Below are positions 16,570 to 24,599 of a stretch of 64,000 nucleotides of DNA, piece by piece. The stretch is taken from contig DATMGU010000126.1 of NCBI GenBank assembly GCA_035555315.1, positions 62,001 to 126,000 of the forward strand, read 5' to 3'. Each line of letters starts with the position of its first letter. Position 1 is the stretch's first letter. The position numbers and the translations under genes are program-made. The notes under the pieces were generated by a model that worked only from the letters and a program-made list of their open reading frames with translations, made no database searches and had not been told where the DNA came from. The stretch is from DATMGU01 sp035555315. Its GTDB lineage: Bacteria > Pseudomonadota > Alphaproteobacteria > ATCC43930 > CGMCC-115725.

Positions 16570-17823
16570 TCAATGGAGTTTCGGGACCGGACCCGCCCCC
16601 TTCTCGTCAAGCGAACAGCCGCGATCGAAGCGATCGAGGGCAAGCGCCTCGTTCAAGGCATGCGGCCGATCCTGGGCGATGGTATGGGCGAATACCCAAC
16701 CGGAGCCCGGCGTCGCCTTGAACCCGCCATAGCACCAGCCGCCATTGAGGTAGAGACCGTCGAGCGGCGTCTTGCCGATGATCGGGCTGCCATCCATGGT
16801 CATGTCCATGACGCCGCCCCAATGGCGCAGCATACGGACGCGCGAGAAGCACGGGAACAGCTGCAGCAAGCAGGCGAGCACTTCCTCGACGATCGGCAGA
16901 TTGCCGCGCTGGGCATAGCTTGGATAGAAATCGAGATCGCCCCCCAGCACCAGCTCGCCTTTATCGGACTGGCTGACATAGAAATGCCCGGCACCGAAGG
17001 TCACGACCGTGTCCAGCACCGGCTTCAACGGCTCCGACACCATGGCCTGCAGCACATGGCTTTCGATCGGCATGCGCAGCCCGGCCATGGCCGCGACCTG
17101 GCCCGTATGGCCGGCGACCGCCATGCCGATCTTGGGTGCTGCGATGGTGCCGCGCGTGGTCTCGACACCGACCACCCGGTTGCCCTCCCGGCGAAAACCG
17201 GTGACCTCGCAATTCTGGATGATATCGACGCCACGGGCATTGGCGGCGCGAGCGAAGCCCCAGGCGACCGCGTCATGCCGGGCGGTACCGCCGCGCCGCT
17301 GCATCAATCCGCCGACGACCGGAAACCGCGCATCCTCCGAGCAATCGAGCAGCGGCACCATCTGGGATATCCGATCGCGCTCCAGCCATTCGGAATCGAT
17401 GCCGTTCAGGCGCATGGCATTGCCGCGTCGCGCATAAGCGTCGCGCTGAGCATCGGAATGGCAGAGATTGAGCACGCCGCGCTGGCTGAACATCACATTG
17501 TAGTTGAGGTCGGCGCTTAGGCCTTCCCAGAGCTGCAGCGCCTTCTCATAGAGCTGCGCGTTCGGGCCCAGCAGGTAGTTGGATCGGACGATGGTCGTGT
17601 TCCGCCCGGTATTGCCGCCGCCGATCCAGCCCTTTTCCAGCACCGCGACGTTGGTGATGCCGTGCTCCGACGCCAAATAATAGGCGGTCGCGAGGCCGTG
17701 ACCACCGCCGCCGATGATAATGACGTCATAGGCGGCTTTAGGCTCCGGATCGCGCCAGGCCAGCGGCCATAGCTTGTGCTGGGCGAGGGCGTTTCGGGCC
17801 AGGTTGAAAGCTGAGTATTTCAA
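16570..17823 (-). CDS. soxB: Sarcosine oxidase beta subunit
   Basis: A 417-residue catalytic subunit carrying non-covalent FAD and covalent FMN; it oxidises sarcosine. The dinucleotide motif YDVIIIGGGGHGLATAYYLA is near residues 32-51, followed by GWIGGGNTGRNTTIVRSNYL. Near the C-terminus WGGVMDMTMDGSPIIGKTP and LNGGWCYGGFKATPGSG are typical of SoxB. Full length. It is the first gene of soxBDAG; the 111 bp between it and the upstream LysR gene, which reads the same way, must contain its promoter and hold an inverted repeat (17847-17911). Confidence 0.95.
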   Translation of the reverse strand: MKYSAFNLARNALAQHKLWPLAWRDPEPKAAYDVIIIGGGGHGLATAYYLASEHGITNVAVLEKGWIGGGNTGRNTTIVRSNYLLGPNAQLYEKALQLWEGLSADLNYNVMFSQRGVLNLCHSDAQRDAYARRGNAMRLNGIDSEWLERDRISQMVPLLDCSEDARFPVVGGLMQRRGGTARHDAVAWGFARAANARGVDIIQNCEVTGFRREGNRVVGVETTRGTIAAPKIGMAVAGHTGQVAAMAGLRMPIESHVLQAMVSEPLKPVLDTVVTFGAGHFYVSQSDKGELVLGGDLDFYPSYAQRGNLPIVEEVLACLLQLFPCFSRVRMLRHWGGVMDMTMDGSPIIGKTPLDGLYLNGGWCYGGFKATPGSGWVFAHTIAQDRPHALNEALALDRFDRGCSLDEKGAGPVPKLH

Positions 17824-17846
17824 GGCGGAGAATCCGTTTCCCGAAG

Positions 17847-17911
17847 ATCACGCGAAAACTTAGCACGCTCGAAGATGCCAAGGGCTTGGTTCCGGCATTA
17901 GTTTTCGTGAT
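17847..17911. promoter_or_regulatory. Inverted repeat upstream of soxBDAG
   Basis: ATCACGCGAAAACT (17847-17860) and AGTTTTCGTGAT (17900-17911) are complementary except for a 2-nt CG insertion in the first arm, with 39 bp between them. The arms sit 24 and 77 bp upstream of the soxB start. They could be an operator pair for the adjacent LysR protein or another regulator, or the stem of an mRNA leader. Confidence 0.35.
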
Positions 17912-17934
17912 GCCCAGGTTGGAGGGGCGATAGC

Positions 17935-18906
17935 TCAGTCCAACGCATCGCCGTCCAGCACCATGCGCGGGCCGAGCCACGGCAGATCCGGCAGCAGGCT
18001 GGGGATCAGCGTGTCGCGCAGGGCCGCCCGCGCCGCCTCGGTCACCAGCCGCGGTGCCTCGCCCAGTTCGCCGCTGCGCGACACCAGCACCAATTGGCGC
18101 GAGAAGCCGGGACGCGGCAGCGGCGAGATCTGCAGCCGTGGCCAGAGATCGCGCGATTGCAGCAGGCAGAGCGGCGTGGTGATCGTCCAAGCCCGGCCGG
18201 CGGCGACGATCGCCAGCACCGTCGCCGAGCCATCAAATTCGAAGGTGCGCGGAAAATCGAGGTTGAGCCGGCGCAGATGCAAATCGACCTGCGTCCCCAT
18301 GACCGAGCGCGCGCTGTAGCGGGCCAGCGGCAAGCTGCGCACGGCGGTCTTGAGGTCCTCGGGCACGCCGGGGTAGAAGCCGTCCGGCAGCACCAGGACG
18401 AAGGGTTCGCGGCAGATGCTGTAGCGATCCAACCCGTCGACCTCGTCCAGCCGCTCCGCGGTGATGATGAGATCGAGGCGCCGCTGCAGCAGCGCCTCCG
18501 ACAGGTTGGGGGCGAGCCCCGCCCAAAGCAGCAATTGCTGGGTCGACAGCAGGGCCTCGATGACGGCCGGGCCCAGCATGGCCGCCGTCGAATCGATCAT
18601 CCCGAGGCGCAGCGAGGGCAGTCCCGTGGCCCCGCTGGCGCGCAACTGGCTGACCGCCCGCTCGGCGTCGCGAACCAGGCGCTGGGCATGATCCTGCAGC
18701 AGCCGGCCGGCGGTGGTGAGCGCCAGCGGCCGCAAGGTGCGGTCGAACAGGGTTTGGCCAAGCCCCTCCTCCAATTGGCGGACGACCTGCGATACCGCCG
18801 ATTGGGTGAGGCGCAGCCGGGTCCCGGCGGCGGTCATGCTGCCGGTTGCGACCACCTCCAGGAAAATCGTCAGCGAATGAAGATCGAAACCATTGGGAAC
18901 GCTCAC
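17935..18906 (-). CDS. LysR-family transcriptional regulator
   Basis: A 323-residue DNA-binding regulator. The N-terminal winged helix-turn-helix covers residues about 5-65 (LHSLTIFLEVVATGSMTAAG, then RLTQSAVSQVVRQLEE and LFDRTLRPLALTTAGRLL). The rest is a periplasmic-binding-like co-inducer domain. GTG 18906 is taken as start because the HTH then begins at the usual distance; an in-frame ATG at 19011 would add 35 non-family residues. It lies between the sox operon (same direction) and a divergent MdtG-like pump, so it may control either. A 22-bp imperfect palindrome at 18970-18991 in the divergent spacer is a candidate binding site. Confidence 0.88.
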   Translation of the reverse strand: MSVPNGFDLHSLTIFLEVVATGSMTAAGTRLRLTQSAVSQVVRQLEEGLGQTLFDRTLRPLALTTAGRLLQDHAQRLVRDAERAVSQLRASGATGLPSLRLGMIDSTAAMLGPAVIEALLSTQQLLLWAGLAPNLSEALLQRRLDLIITAERLDEVDGLDRYSICREPFVLVLPDGFYPGVPEDLKTAVRSLPLARYSARSVMGTQVDLHLRRLNLDFPRTFEFDGSATVLAIVAAGRAWTITTPLCLLQSRDLWPRLQISPLPRPGFSRQLVLVSRSGELGEAPRLVTEAARAALRDTLIPSLLPDLPWLGPRMVLDGDALD

Positions 18907-18969
18907 TCGGCTGCCTCTGTCTCGCGCGACTGATTGATATGCGCCGATCTCATGAGCGGTCGGCGACGC

Positions 18970-18991
18970 GCATGATATGCATAAGTCATGC
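18970..18991. promoter_or_regulatory. Imperfect palindrome in the lysR/mdtG-like divergent spacer
   Basis: GCATGA (18970-18975) and TCATGC (18986-18991) are inverted arms around a 10-bp A/T-rich core. The position, 64 bp from the GTG of lysR and 55 bp from the ATG of the pump gene, is where LysR proteins usually bind. No footprint evidence. Confidence 0.35.
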
Positions 18992-19046
18992 ACGCGCCGA
19001 CGACTTCTCACATCTCACAGCCCATCATGAGGGGCAGGTCCAATCA

Positions 19047-20324
19047 ATGACGAATGCCGAAGCGCAGGCAGCGCAGCCGCACGCGATCCCGAGCGCATCC
19101 GGCGGGGCGGCTTACTGGCGCCGGAACCTCTATGTCTGCCTATTCGGGTCGTTCACGACCCTGGTCGCGATGACATTGCTCCTGCCGTTCCTGCCGCTCT
19201 ATGTGGCGCAGCTCGGTGTCGAAACGCAGGCGGGAGTCGTGCAGTGGTCGGGCATCGCGTTTGGCATCACCTTTCTCGGCGCCGGGGTCATGGCGCCGAT
19301 CTGGGGCAAGTTCGCGGATCGTTACGGCCGCAAACTGATCCTGATGAGGGCGAGCTTTTGCATGGCCGTGATGATGGCGGCCATGGGCTTGGTGCAGGAT
19401 GTCTGGCAGCTTGTGGCGTTGCGCCTGCTGGTCGGCTTGCTGGGCGGTTATGCCTCCGGTGCCGTCGTGCTAATCGCGACGCAGACGCCGAAGGACCGGG
19501 TGGGCTGGGCGCTCGGCACGCTGTCGACCGGTACGCTCGCCGGCAGCCTGCTCGGCCCGCTGATCGGCGGCGCGCTGCCTTCCCTCATCGGGCTGCGGAC
19601 GACCTTCTTCCTATCCGGTGCGGTGATCTTCGTGGCGTTTTTGGCGACCTGCCTGCTGATCCGCGAGGATGTCCGGGTTGTAGCGCCCAAGCGTGACCCG
19701 CTCAAGCGCGAGGGCGGGGACAGGGGCGGAGCACGCCGCGGCGCCTGGTCGATGATCCCCGATCGGCGACCGGTGCTCGCGATGCTGGGCACCGCGACGC
19801 TGCTCACGCTCGCCAACATGTCGATCGAGCCGATCATCACGGTTTATGTCGGACAGCTCGCCCCGGGCCAGAACGTGGCGCTGATCGCAGGCTTCGTCAT
19901 GGCGGCATCCGCGCTCGGCAGCGTCCTCGCCGCCCCCCGTCTGGGCAGACTCGCCGACCGGTTCGGCGCCTGGAACGTCATCATCGGCTGCCTCGCCGTG
20001 TCCGCGGCGCTGCTGATCCCGCAGGCCGTCGTTACCAACGCCTGGCAGCTCGTCGCCCTGCGCTTCCTCATGGGAATGTCGCTGGCTGGGCTGTTGCCGT
20101 CGATCAACGCGCTGATCCGGCACTCCGTCCCGGATGCCGTCACCGGCACGATGCTGGGCTACGCGGTCTCGGCCCAATATGCCGGCCAGGTCGTGGGGCC
20201 GGTGGTCGGCGGCTTCGTCGGCGGCCATTTCGGCATGCGACCGGTCTTCCTGGCGACGATGGTCCTGATGGTCGTGGGCGCGCTGTTCAATTGGACGATG
20301 AAAGGCCGAGTGGCCGCTTCGTGA
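19047..20324 (+). CDS. MdtG-like MFS multidrug efflux pump
   Basis: A 425-residue, 12-helix inner-membrane transporter. It resembles E. coli MdtG (YceE) along its length: WRRNLYVCLFGSFTT, LPFLPLYVAQLGV, WSGIAFGITFLGAG, motif A (PIWGKFADRYGRKLILMR), ALGTLSTGTLAGSLLGPLIG, and a second-half motif A (RLGRLADRFGAWNV). Expected role: proton-driven export of drugs such as fosfomycin or deoxycholate-like compounds, as known for that family. ATG 19047 is chosen because an AGGGGCAG ribosome site precedes it and upstream in-frame residues do not fit the family. Divergent from the LysR gene, which may regulate it. Confidence 0.85.
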   Translation: MTNAEAQAAQPHAIPSASGGAAYWRRNLYVCLFGSFTTLVAMTLLLPFLPLYVAQLGVETQAGVVQWSGIAFGITFLGAGVMAPIWGKFADRYGRKLILMRASFCMAVMMAAMGLVQDVWQLVALRLLVGLLGGYASGAVVLIATQTPKDRVGWALGTLSTGTLAGSLLGPLIGGALPSLIGLRTTFFLSGAVIFVAFLATCLLIREDVRVVAPKRDPLKREGGDRGGARRGAWSMIPDRRPVLAMLGTATLLTLANMSIEPIITVYVGQLAPGQNVALIAGFVMAASALGSVLAAPRLGRLADRFGAWNVIIGCLAVSAALLIPQAVVTNAWQLVALRFLMGMSLAGLLPSINALIRHSVPDAVTGTMLGYAVSAQYAGQVVGPVVGGFVGGHFGMRPVFLATMVLMVVGALFNWTMKGRVAAS

Positions 20325-20368
20325 CACGCCGCGATGGTTTGCCGAACGGCTGGCCGAAATCAATACGC

Positions 20369-20424
20369 TTGACCAAGCTAGTCAAGGACAGGCAACCTAC
20401 CTACTGGTCAAGTTAGTCAAAGGA
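20369..20424. promoter_or_regulatory. Two operator-like repeats upstream of the toxin-antitoxin genes
   Basis: CAAGCTAGTCAAGGA (20374-20388) and CAAGTTAGTCAAAGGA (20409-20424) are near-identical direct repeats. The first is also part of an inverted pair TTGAC-N7-GTCAA (20369-20385). The second copy ends 8 bp before the GTG start of the antitoxin, its AAAGGAG doubling as the ribosome site. Phd/YefM antitoxins autoregulate through such paired sites. Confidence 0.55.
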
Positions 20425-20431
20425 GCGTCGG

Positions 20432-20668
20432 GTGACCACCTCCGTAAGCCTTTACGAGGCAAAAACCCACCTGTCCGCCCTGGTCGATCGTGCCGCCGCC
20501 GGCGAAGAAATCATCATCTCGAAGAACGGTATCCCGTTTGCCCGATTGACGCCGTTGCCCTTTCGCGGCGAGCCACGCCGGCCGGCGAACGCGCTGGGTG
20601 TCACCTATATCGCTCCCGACTTCGACGCGCCTGATCCGGAGATCGCGGCCCTGTTCGAGGGTGAGTGA
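20432..20668 (+). CDS. Antitoxin of the Phd/YefM family
   Basis: A 78-residue DNA-binding antitoxin. The N-terminal part SVSLYEAKTHLSALVDRA, then GEEIIISKNGIPFARLTPL, is the standard Phd/YefM fold (about residues 4-45). The C-terminal tail (DFDAPDPEIAALFEGE) is the acidic segment that wraps the toxin. The start is GTG 20432 after an AAAGGAG site. It neutralises the PIN toxin encoded directly downstream (no spacer between TGA and the toxin's GTG) and probably represses the operon at 20369-20424. Confidence 0.9.
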   Translation: MTTSVSLYEAKTHLSALVDRAAAGEEIIISKNGIPFARLTPLPFRGEPRRPANALGVTYIAPDFDAPDPEIAALFEGE

Positions 20669-21052
20669 GTGGACCTGCTGTTGGATACGCATGTCTTCCT
20701 ATGGTGGGACATGCTGGCCCCCGATCTCGGCCCATCGGCACGCGCGGCGATCACCAACCCGACCAACCGAGTTTTCGTCAGTGCCGCCTCCACCTGGGAG
20801 ATTGCTATCAAAAGCCGGAAAGGGAAGCTCGGTTTCTCCGGGTCACCGACCCGGGCGATCAGCCAAAACGGTTTCTCGGAACTGGCGATCCTCCCCATCC
20901 ATGGGGAAATCGCGGGAGCTCTTATATGGGATCACACGGACCCCTTCGATCGAGTGCTCGTCGCTCAGGCGCAAGCGCAATCGATGACGCTCGTTCATGC
21001 CGATAGCATCATTCGGGACTATGCCGGGATAGCGCAACTCTGGGCGCGATAA
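20669..21052 (+). CDS. PIN-domain ribonuclease toxin (VapC-like)
   Basis: A 127-residue PIN-domain protein. Acidic residues expected for Mg2+-dependent RNA cleavage are present: Asp6 in LLLDTHVFLWW, Glu in STWEIAIKSR (about residue 44), Asp in DHTDPFDRVLVAQA (about 91-95), and Asp in LVHADSIIRDY (about 111). The FLWW start and WEIAIK motif place it in the PIN subgroup paired with Phd-type antitoxins. GTG 20669 follows the antitoxin stop without a gap, so the two are translationally coupled. The pair sits between the pump gene and the dimethylglycine-dehydrogenase-like gene and looks like a small insertion. Confidence 0.9.
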   Translation: MDLLLDTHVFLWWDMLAPDLGPSARAAITNPTNRVFVSAASTWEIAIKSRKGKLGFSGSPTRAISQNGFSELAILPIHGEIAGALIWDHTDPFDRVLVAQAQAQSMTLVHADSIIRDYAGIAQLWAR

Positions 21053-21132
21053 CCAGACCTCGACGCCGATCTTGAGCAAGCTCGGCTGAGCGGAAGCCGA
21101 AATAGTATATCTTTCACTCGAGTGACGAAGGC

Positions 21133-21828
21133 GTGACGCCGCAAGCGGAAATTGACGTCGCAGCGCTCCGAGCGTCGGGGCTGACCGCGACCGAAGTTCT
21201 TCATCAGTTCGGGTTCTCCGAATACTGCGTATCCGATGGGCGCGAAACGACCCTCGTTCAGCGGATGAGCGAGACGAATTATCGTTTTTTCCCATTGGTT
21301 GGGGATTCGCAATTTGGCCGCAGGTTGCATGATGCTGATCTTGCGATCAATAAAGCCCTTGCCGCCGCTTCGCGGACCAAGGTTAGAGATTGTGTTGACG
21401 TAGCTTTTCTCGATGAATCCTATCTTTCCATAGCCGCGTTGGCATGGGCGGCCGCCGGTAAGAGCCCACTTTCGCCAAACCGGATCGTCGAAAACATCGT
21501 ACGGAACGCAACATCCCATTCTCGGCAGGAATATGCCTCCGTTCGGGTGATCCGCCCGATCGACGGCGCGGTGATCTTCGATAGGATCCAACAATCGGCC
21601 GAGAGGGCGCTTATGCTGTTCGAGCGCTGGCCCATTAAGCATTACGGCAAGCTTTTTCTCGACCGATCGGGAAAACCGACCGAATTCGATCAGGCGTCAT
21701 TTGACGCAGGAAACCAAGTAACGCATGAGCCTCGGAAAAGCGGTGTTTGGCCGATTTTCCCTGACCAGCAGGAGAACCTCGAAGGAAAGATCACCGAAGC
21801 GAAACCATCTCCCCCGATCACCCCCTGA
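21133..21828 (+). CDS. Uncharacterised protein resembling the C-terminal part of AbiEii-type nucleotidyltransferases, possibly truncated
   Basis: A 231-residue protein from GTG 21133. The stretch FGRRLHDADLAINKALAAASR followed by KVRDCVDVAFL is reminiscent of the L-H-x-x-D-L-A-x-N-K ... R-x-x-R-D-x-x-D segment of nucleotidyltransferase proteins of AbiEii/AbiGii type. The catalytic G-S-x9-D-x-D region that should precede it is missing, and the frame is closed by TAG 28 bases upstream. The gene may be a 5'-truncated relic or an unrelated protein. It follows the toxin gene by 80 bp and its last 11 bases overlap the convergent dehydrogenase gene. Confidence 0.4.
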   Translation: MTPQAEIDVAALRASGLTATEVLHQFGFSEYCVSDGRETTLVQRMSETNYRFFPLVGDSQFGRRLHDADLAINKALAAASRTKVRDCVDVAFLDESYLSIAALAWAAAGKSPLSPNRIVENIVRNATSHSRQEYASVRVIRPIDGAVIFDRIQQSAERALMLFERWPIKHYGKLFLDRSGKPTEFDQASFDAGNQVTHEPRKSGVWPIFPDQQENLEGKITEAKPSPPITP

Positions 21829-24292
21829 GCCGCGTCCCCGTCGGATCGAATTGCGGATCCGACGACACCACCGCGCCGAACCGCTCGCCGAAATATTCCA
21901 GTTCCAGACGCTGCCCCTCGACCGCGAGATGGGTCGGCAGATAGCCATAGGCTATGAACTTGCCCACGCTGTAGCCGAAATTGGCGCTGGTGACGTAACC
22001 GACCGGCTTGCCGTCATGCAGGATCGGCTCACGGCCCAGCACGACCGCGGCAGGATCGTCCAACGTCAGGCAGGCCAGGCGCTTCTTGAGGCCGGCCCGG
22101 CGCGATGCCTCCAGCGCGTCGCGGCCGATGAAGTCGCCTTTCCGCGGCTTCACCAGAAAATCCAGCCCGGCCTCATCCGGCGTCGTCTCGGTATCCATGT
22201 CGGTATAGAGCCGGCGATAGCCCTTTTCGAGGCGCAGCGAATCCATGGCGCCGAAGCCGGCGGCGACCACGCCATGTTCCTGACCCGCCGCCCAGAGGTC
22301 GTCCCATACCGCCAGGCCGAATTCGGCGGGGACATAGAGCTCCCAGCCCAATTCGCCGACATAGGAGACGCGCAACGCCTGGACCGGCGCATAGCCGATA
22401 GTGATCGGCCGGATCGAGAAATACGGGATCGCCGACGACGACACATCATCCTCGGTGGTCGCCGCCAGGATCGCGCGCGAATTCGGCCCCCAGAGCCCGA
22501 TGGTGGCGTATTGGTTCGATAGATCGGTCAGCGTCACATCGTAGTTGCCGGCGCGCGCCTGGCTGCGGATCCAGGCGATGTCGCGCGGCCCGGAGGCGCC
22601 GCCGGTCAGTACCCAGAACCGATCGGCCGCATGGCGCACCACGGTGAGGTCGCAGAGGATACCGGCCTTGGGCGTCAGCATCGAGGTATAGACGGCGCGG
22701 CCGACCGGCACGTCGATCTGGTTGGTCGCCAGATGCTGCAACAGGGCCAATGCCCCTTTCCCGCCGACTTCGAGCTTGGTGAAGGCACTCATGTCGAACA
22801 TGCCGGCGCTGCGCCGCACCGCCAGATGCTCCACCGCCTGAATCGGCGACCAGTATTTCGCGGCCCAACCCTCGCGGTTCGGAAAATTGGCGCCTTGCAG
22901 CAGCGGCGCATTGGCCTCGCACCATTGTGGGCGTTCCCAGCCGCCGGCCTCGAAGAACCGGGCACCCAGCGCCTCGTAGCGGGCGAAGAGCGGGGTCCGG
23001 CGCAGCAAACGAGGCTGGCTCATCGGCTCCGACGGGTGGATCACCGCATGCACGTATTTATAGGTCTCCTCGCCACGCTTGCGAAGATAGGCGCGCGAGA
23101 AGACATGGCGGTGGAAGCGGTTGATGTCCGCCTCGCGCAGATCCATCGACGGCACGCCTTCGGTCATCCATTCGGCGATCGCCTTGCCGATGCCGCCCGC
23201 ATGGGTGATCCAGACACCCTCGGCGACCCAGAAACCGCGCACATCGATCGTCTCGCCCAATAACGGATAGCCGTCGGGCGTGAACGAGAACATGCCGTTG
23301 AACGACTTCGCCAGCCCCTTGCCCGCGACGCAGGGGAACAGCGCGTCGACCGCCTTGCGGGCGGCGGCGAAATCCGCGGGCGTGAAGGCCATCTTGGAGG
23401 GCTCGCCATCGGGCGAACCGCCAGCCATGGCACGGCGATGATCGAGCAGCTTCTCAGGATCGACCGGCAGCGGGCTGTGCTGATAATTGCCGATACCCAG
23501 GGCGGAGCCATGCTGCCGACAATAGAGGTCGTGATCATGAGCGCGCACGATCGGCAGCGCCACCTCGTGGCCGAGAGCGGCGAGTTCGGCCACCGGTTCG
23601 GTGATCGCGTATTGATGCTGCATCGGCTGCAGCGGGATCGTGATCCCGGCCATCTTGCCGATCAGCGGCCCCCAGATTCCGGCGCAGAGCAGCACCTTGT
23701 CGCAGGCGATCCGCCCCTGATCGGTCAGCACCGCGCGGACCCGCCCATCGGTGATCTCGAAGCCGGTAACCGAGGTATTGCCGTGGAACTCGGCGGCCCC
23801 TGCCTCGATCGCCTTGCGCGCCAAGGCCTCGGAAATCACCGTCGGCACGCCGACGCCGCTTTTCGGGCTGAACAACCCGCCCAGCAGCTTCGACGGATCG
23901 ATAATGCCGACCAACTCGGCGCATTCGGCCGGCGATAGCATCGAACATTCGACGCCATAGCTCTTGCCCAGACCGGCGCGGCGCTTCAGCTCGGCGAAGC
24001 GCTCCGGCGTCTGGGCGACTTCCAGCCCGCCGTTCAGATAGGCGCCAGGCCGCCCATCGATCGACAGGCTCTGATACAGCGGCAAGCCGTAATTGGCGAA
24101 TTGCGTCAGCATCCGCGAGCCGTTGATCTGGCTCAGACCACCCGGCGCATGGCTGGTCGAGCCGCCGGTGTGGAACAGCGGCCCCTGATCGAGGACGACG
24201 ATGTCGCGCCACCCCAGCTGCGCCAGGTGATAGGCGGCACTGCAACCGGCGATGCCGGCTCCGATCACCACAAGCGAGGCTTCTGCGCGCAT
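21818..24292 (-). CDS. FAD-dependent dimethylglycine/sarcosine dehydrogenase-like enzyme with GcvT domain
   Basis: An 824-residue enzyme. Residues 1-390 are a DAO-type FAD fold (LVVIGAGIAGCSAAYHLAQL at 7-26, HTGGSTSHAPGGLSQ). Residues about 420-700 are the aminomethyltransferase GcvT fold (LAVRRSAGMFDMSAFTKLEV), and the last ~100 residues the GcvT C-terminal barrel (KRLACLTLDDPAAVVLGREP). This is the layout of dimethylglycine and sarcosine dehydrogenases: the N-methyl group is oxidised and captured by tetrahydrofolate. ATG 24292 puts the FAD motif at the N-terminus; the upstream in-frame extension is Arg-rich and non-family. With the Rieske oxygenase (24600) and soxBDAG it fits a betaine to DMG to sarcosine to glycine route. 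Confidence 0.9.
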   Translation of the reverse strand: MRAEASLVVIGAGIAGCSAAYHLAQLGWRDIVVLDQGPLFHTGGSTSHAPGGLSQINGSRMLTQFANYGLPLYQSLSIDGRPGAYLNGGLEVAQTPERFAELKRRAGLGKSYGVECSMLSPAECAELVGIIDPSKLLGGLFSPKSGVGVPTVISEALARKAIEAGAAEFHGNTSVTGFEITDGRVRAVLTDQGRIACDKVLLCAGIWGPLIGKMAGITIPLQPMQHQYAITEPVAELAALGHEVALPIVRAHDHDLYCRQHGSALGIGNYQHSPLPVDPEKLLDHRRAMAGGSPDGEPSKMAFTPADFAAARKAVDALFPCVAGKGLAKSFNGMFSFTPDGYPLLGETIDVRGFWVAEGVWITHAGGIGKAIAEWMTEGVPSMDLREADINRFHRHVFSRAYLRKRGEETYKYVHAVIHPSEPMSQPRLLRRTPLFARYEALGARFFEAGGWERPQWCEANAPLLQGANFPNREGWAAKYWSPIQAVEHLAVRRSAGMFDMSAFTKLEVGGKGALALLQHLATNQIDVPVGRAVYTSMLTPKAGILCDLTVVRHAADRFWVLTGGASGPRDIAWIRSQARAGNYDVTLTDLSNQYATIGLWGPNSRAILAATTEDDVSSSAIPYFSIRPITIGYAPVQALRVSYVGELGWELYVPAEFGLAVWDDLWAAGQEHGVVAAGFGAMDSLRLEKGYRRLYTDMDTETTPDEAGLDFLVKPRKGDFIGRDALEASRRAGLKKRLACLTLDDPAAVVLGREPILHDGKPVGYVTSANFGYSVGKFIAYGYLPTHLAVEGQRLELEYFGERFGAVVSSDPQFDPTGTRLRG

Positions 24293-24599
24293 CTTGCGTC
24301 CCCATCCGTTAAGACGTCGTCGTTTTATCCTAGGCGGCACTATAGACGTGATCGTCGGCATGAGAGCCATCGCGCGGCGGGCATAAGCGACTTTACTGCC
24401 GGGCATTAGGCACCGAGCGGCGCGGCGAGGGTTTTACAAAGAGAACCTAACACACTGTTCAGAATAGATTTTTTTATCCGATACCGTGCTGCTCCCGGGC
24501 TGCGGGCGGGCTCTGCCGGGCCGCGGCAGTTCATTGTCACGGCCGGGCTGTCGTGACACCCTTCCGCTCGATCAGTCGCAATCGAACACGGGTGTCGAG
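24293..24599. promoter_or_regulatory. Divergent promoter region between dehydrogenase and Rieske genes
   Basis: A 307-bp spacer without a convincing gene. It is A/T-rich in its middle (24430-24485, containing a T7 run). Near the Rieske side it holds an inverted repeat TGTCACG (24535-24541) / CGTGACA (24552-24558) with a 10-nt spacer, ending 42 bp before the Rieske start. This repeat is a good operator candidate. Confidence 0.5.
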
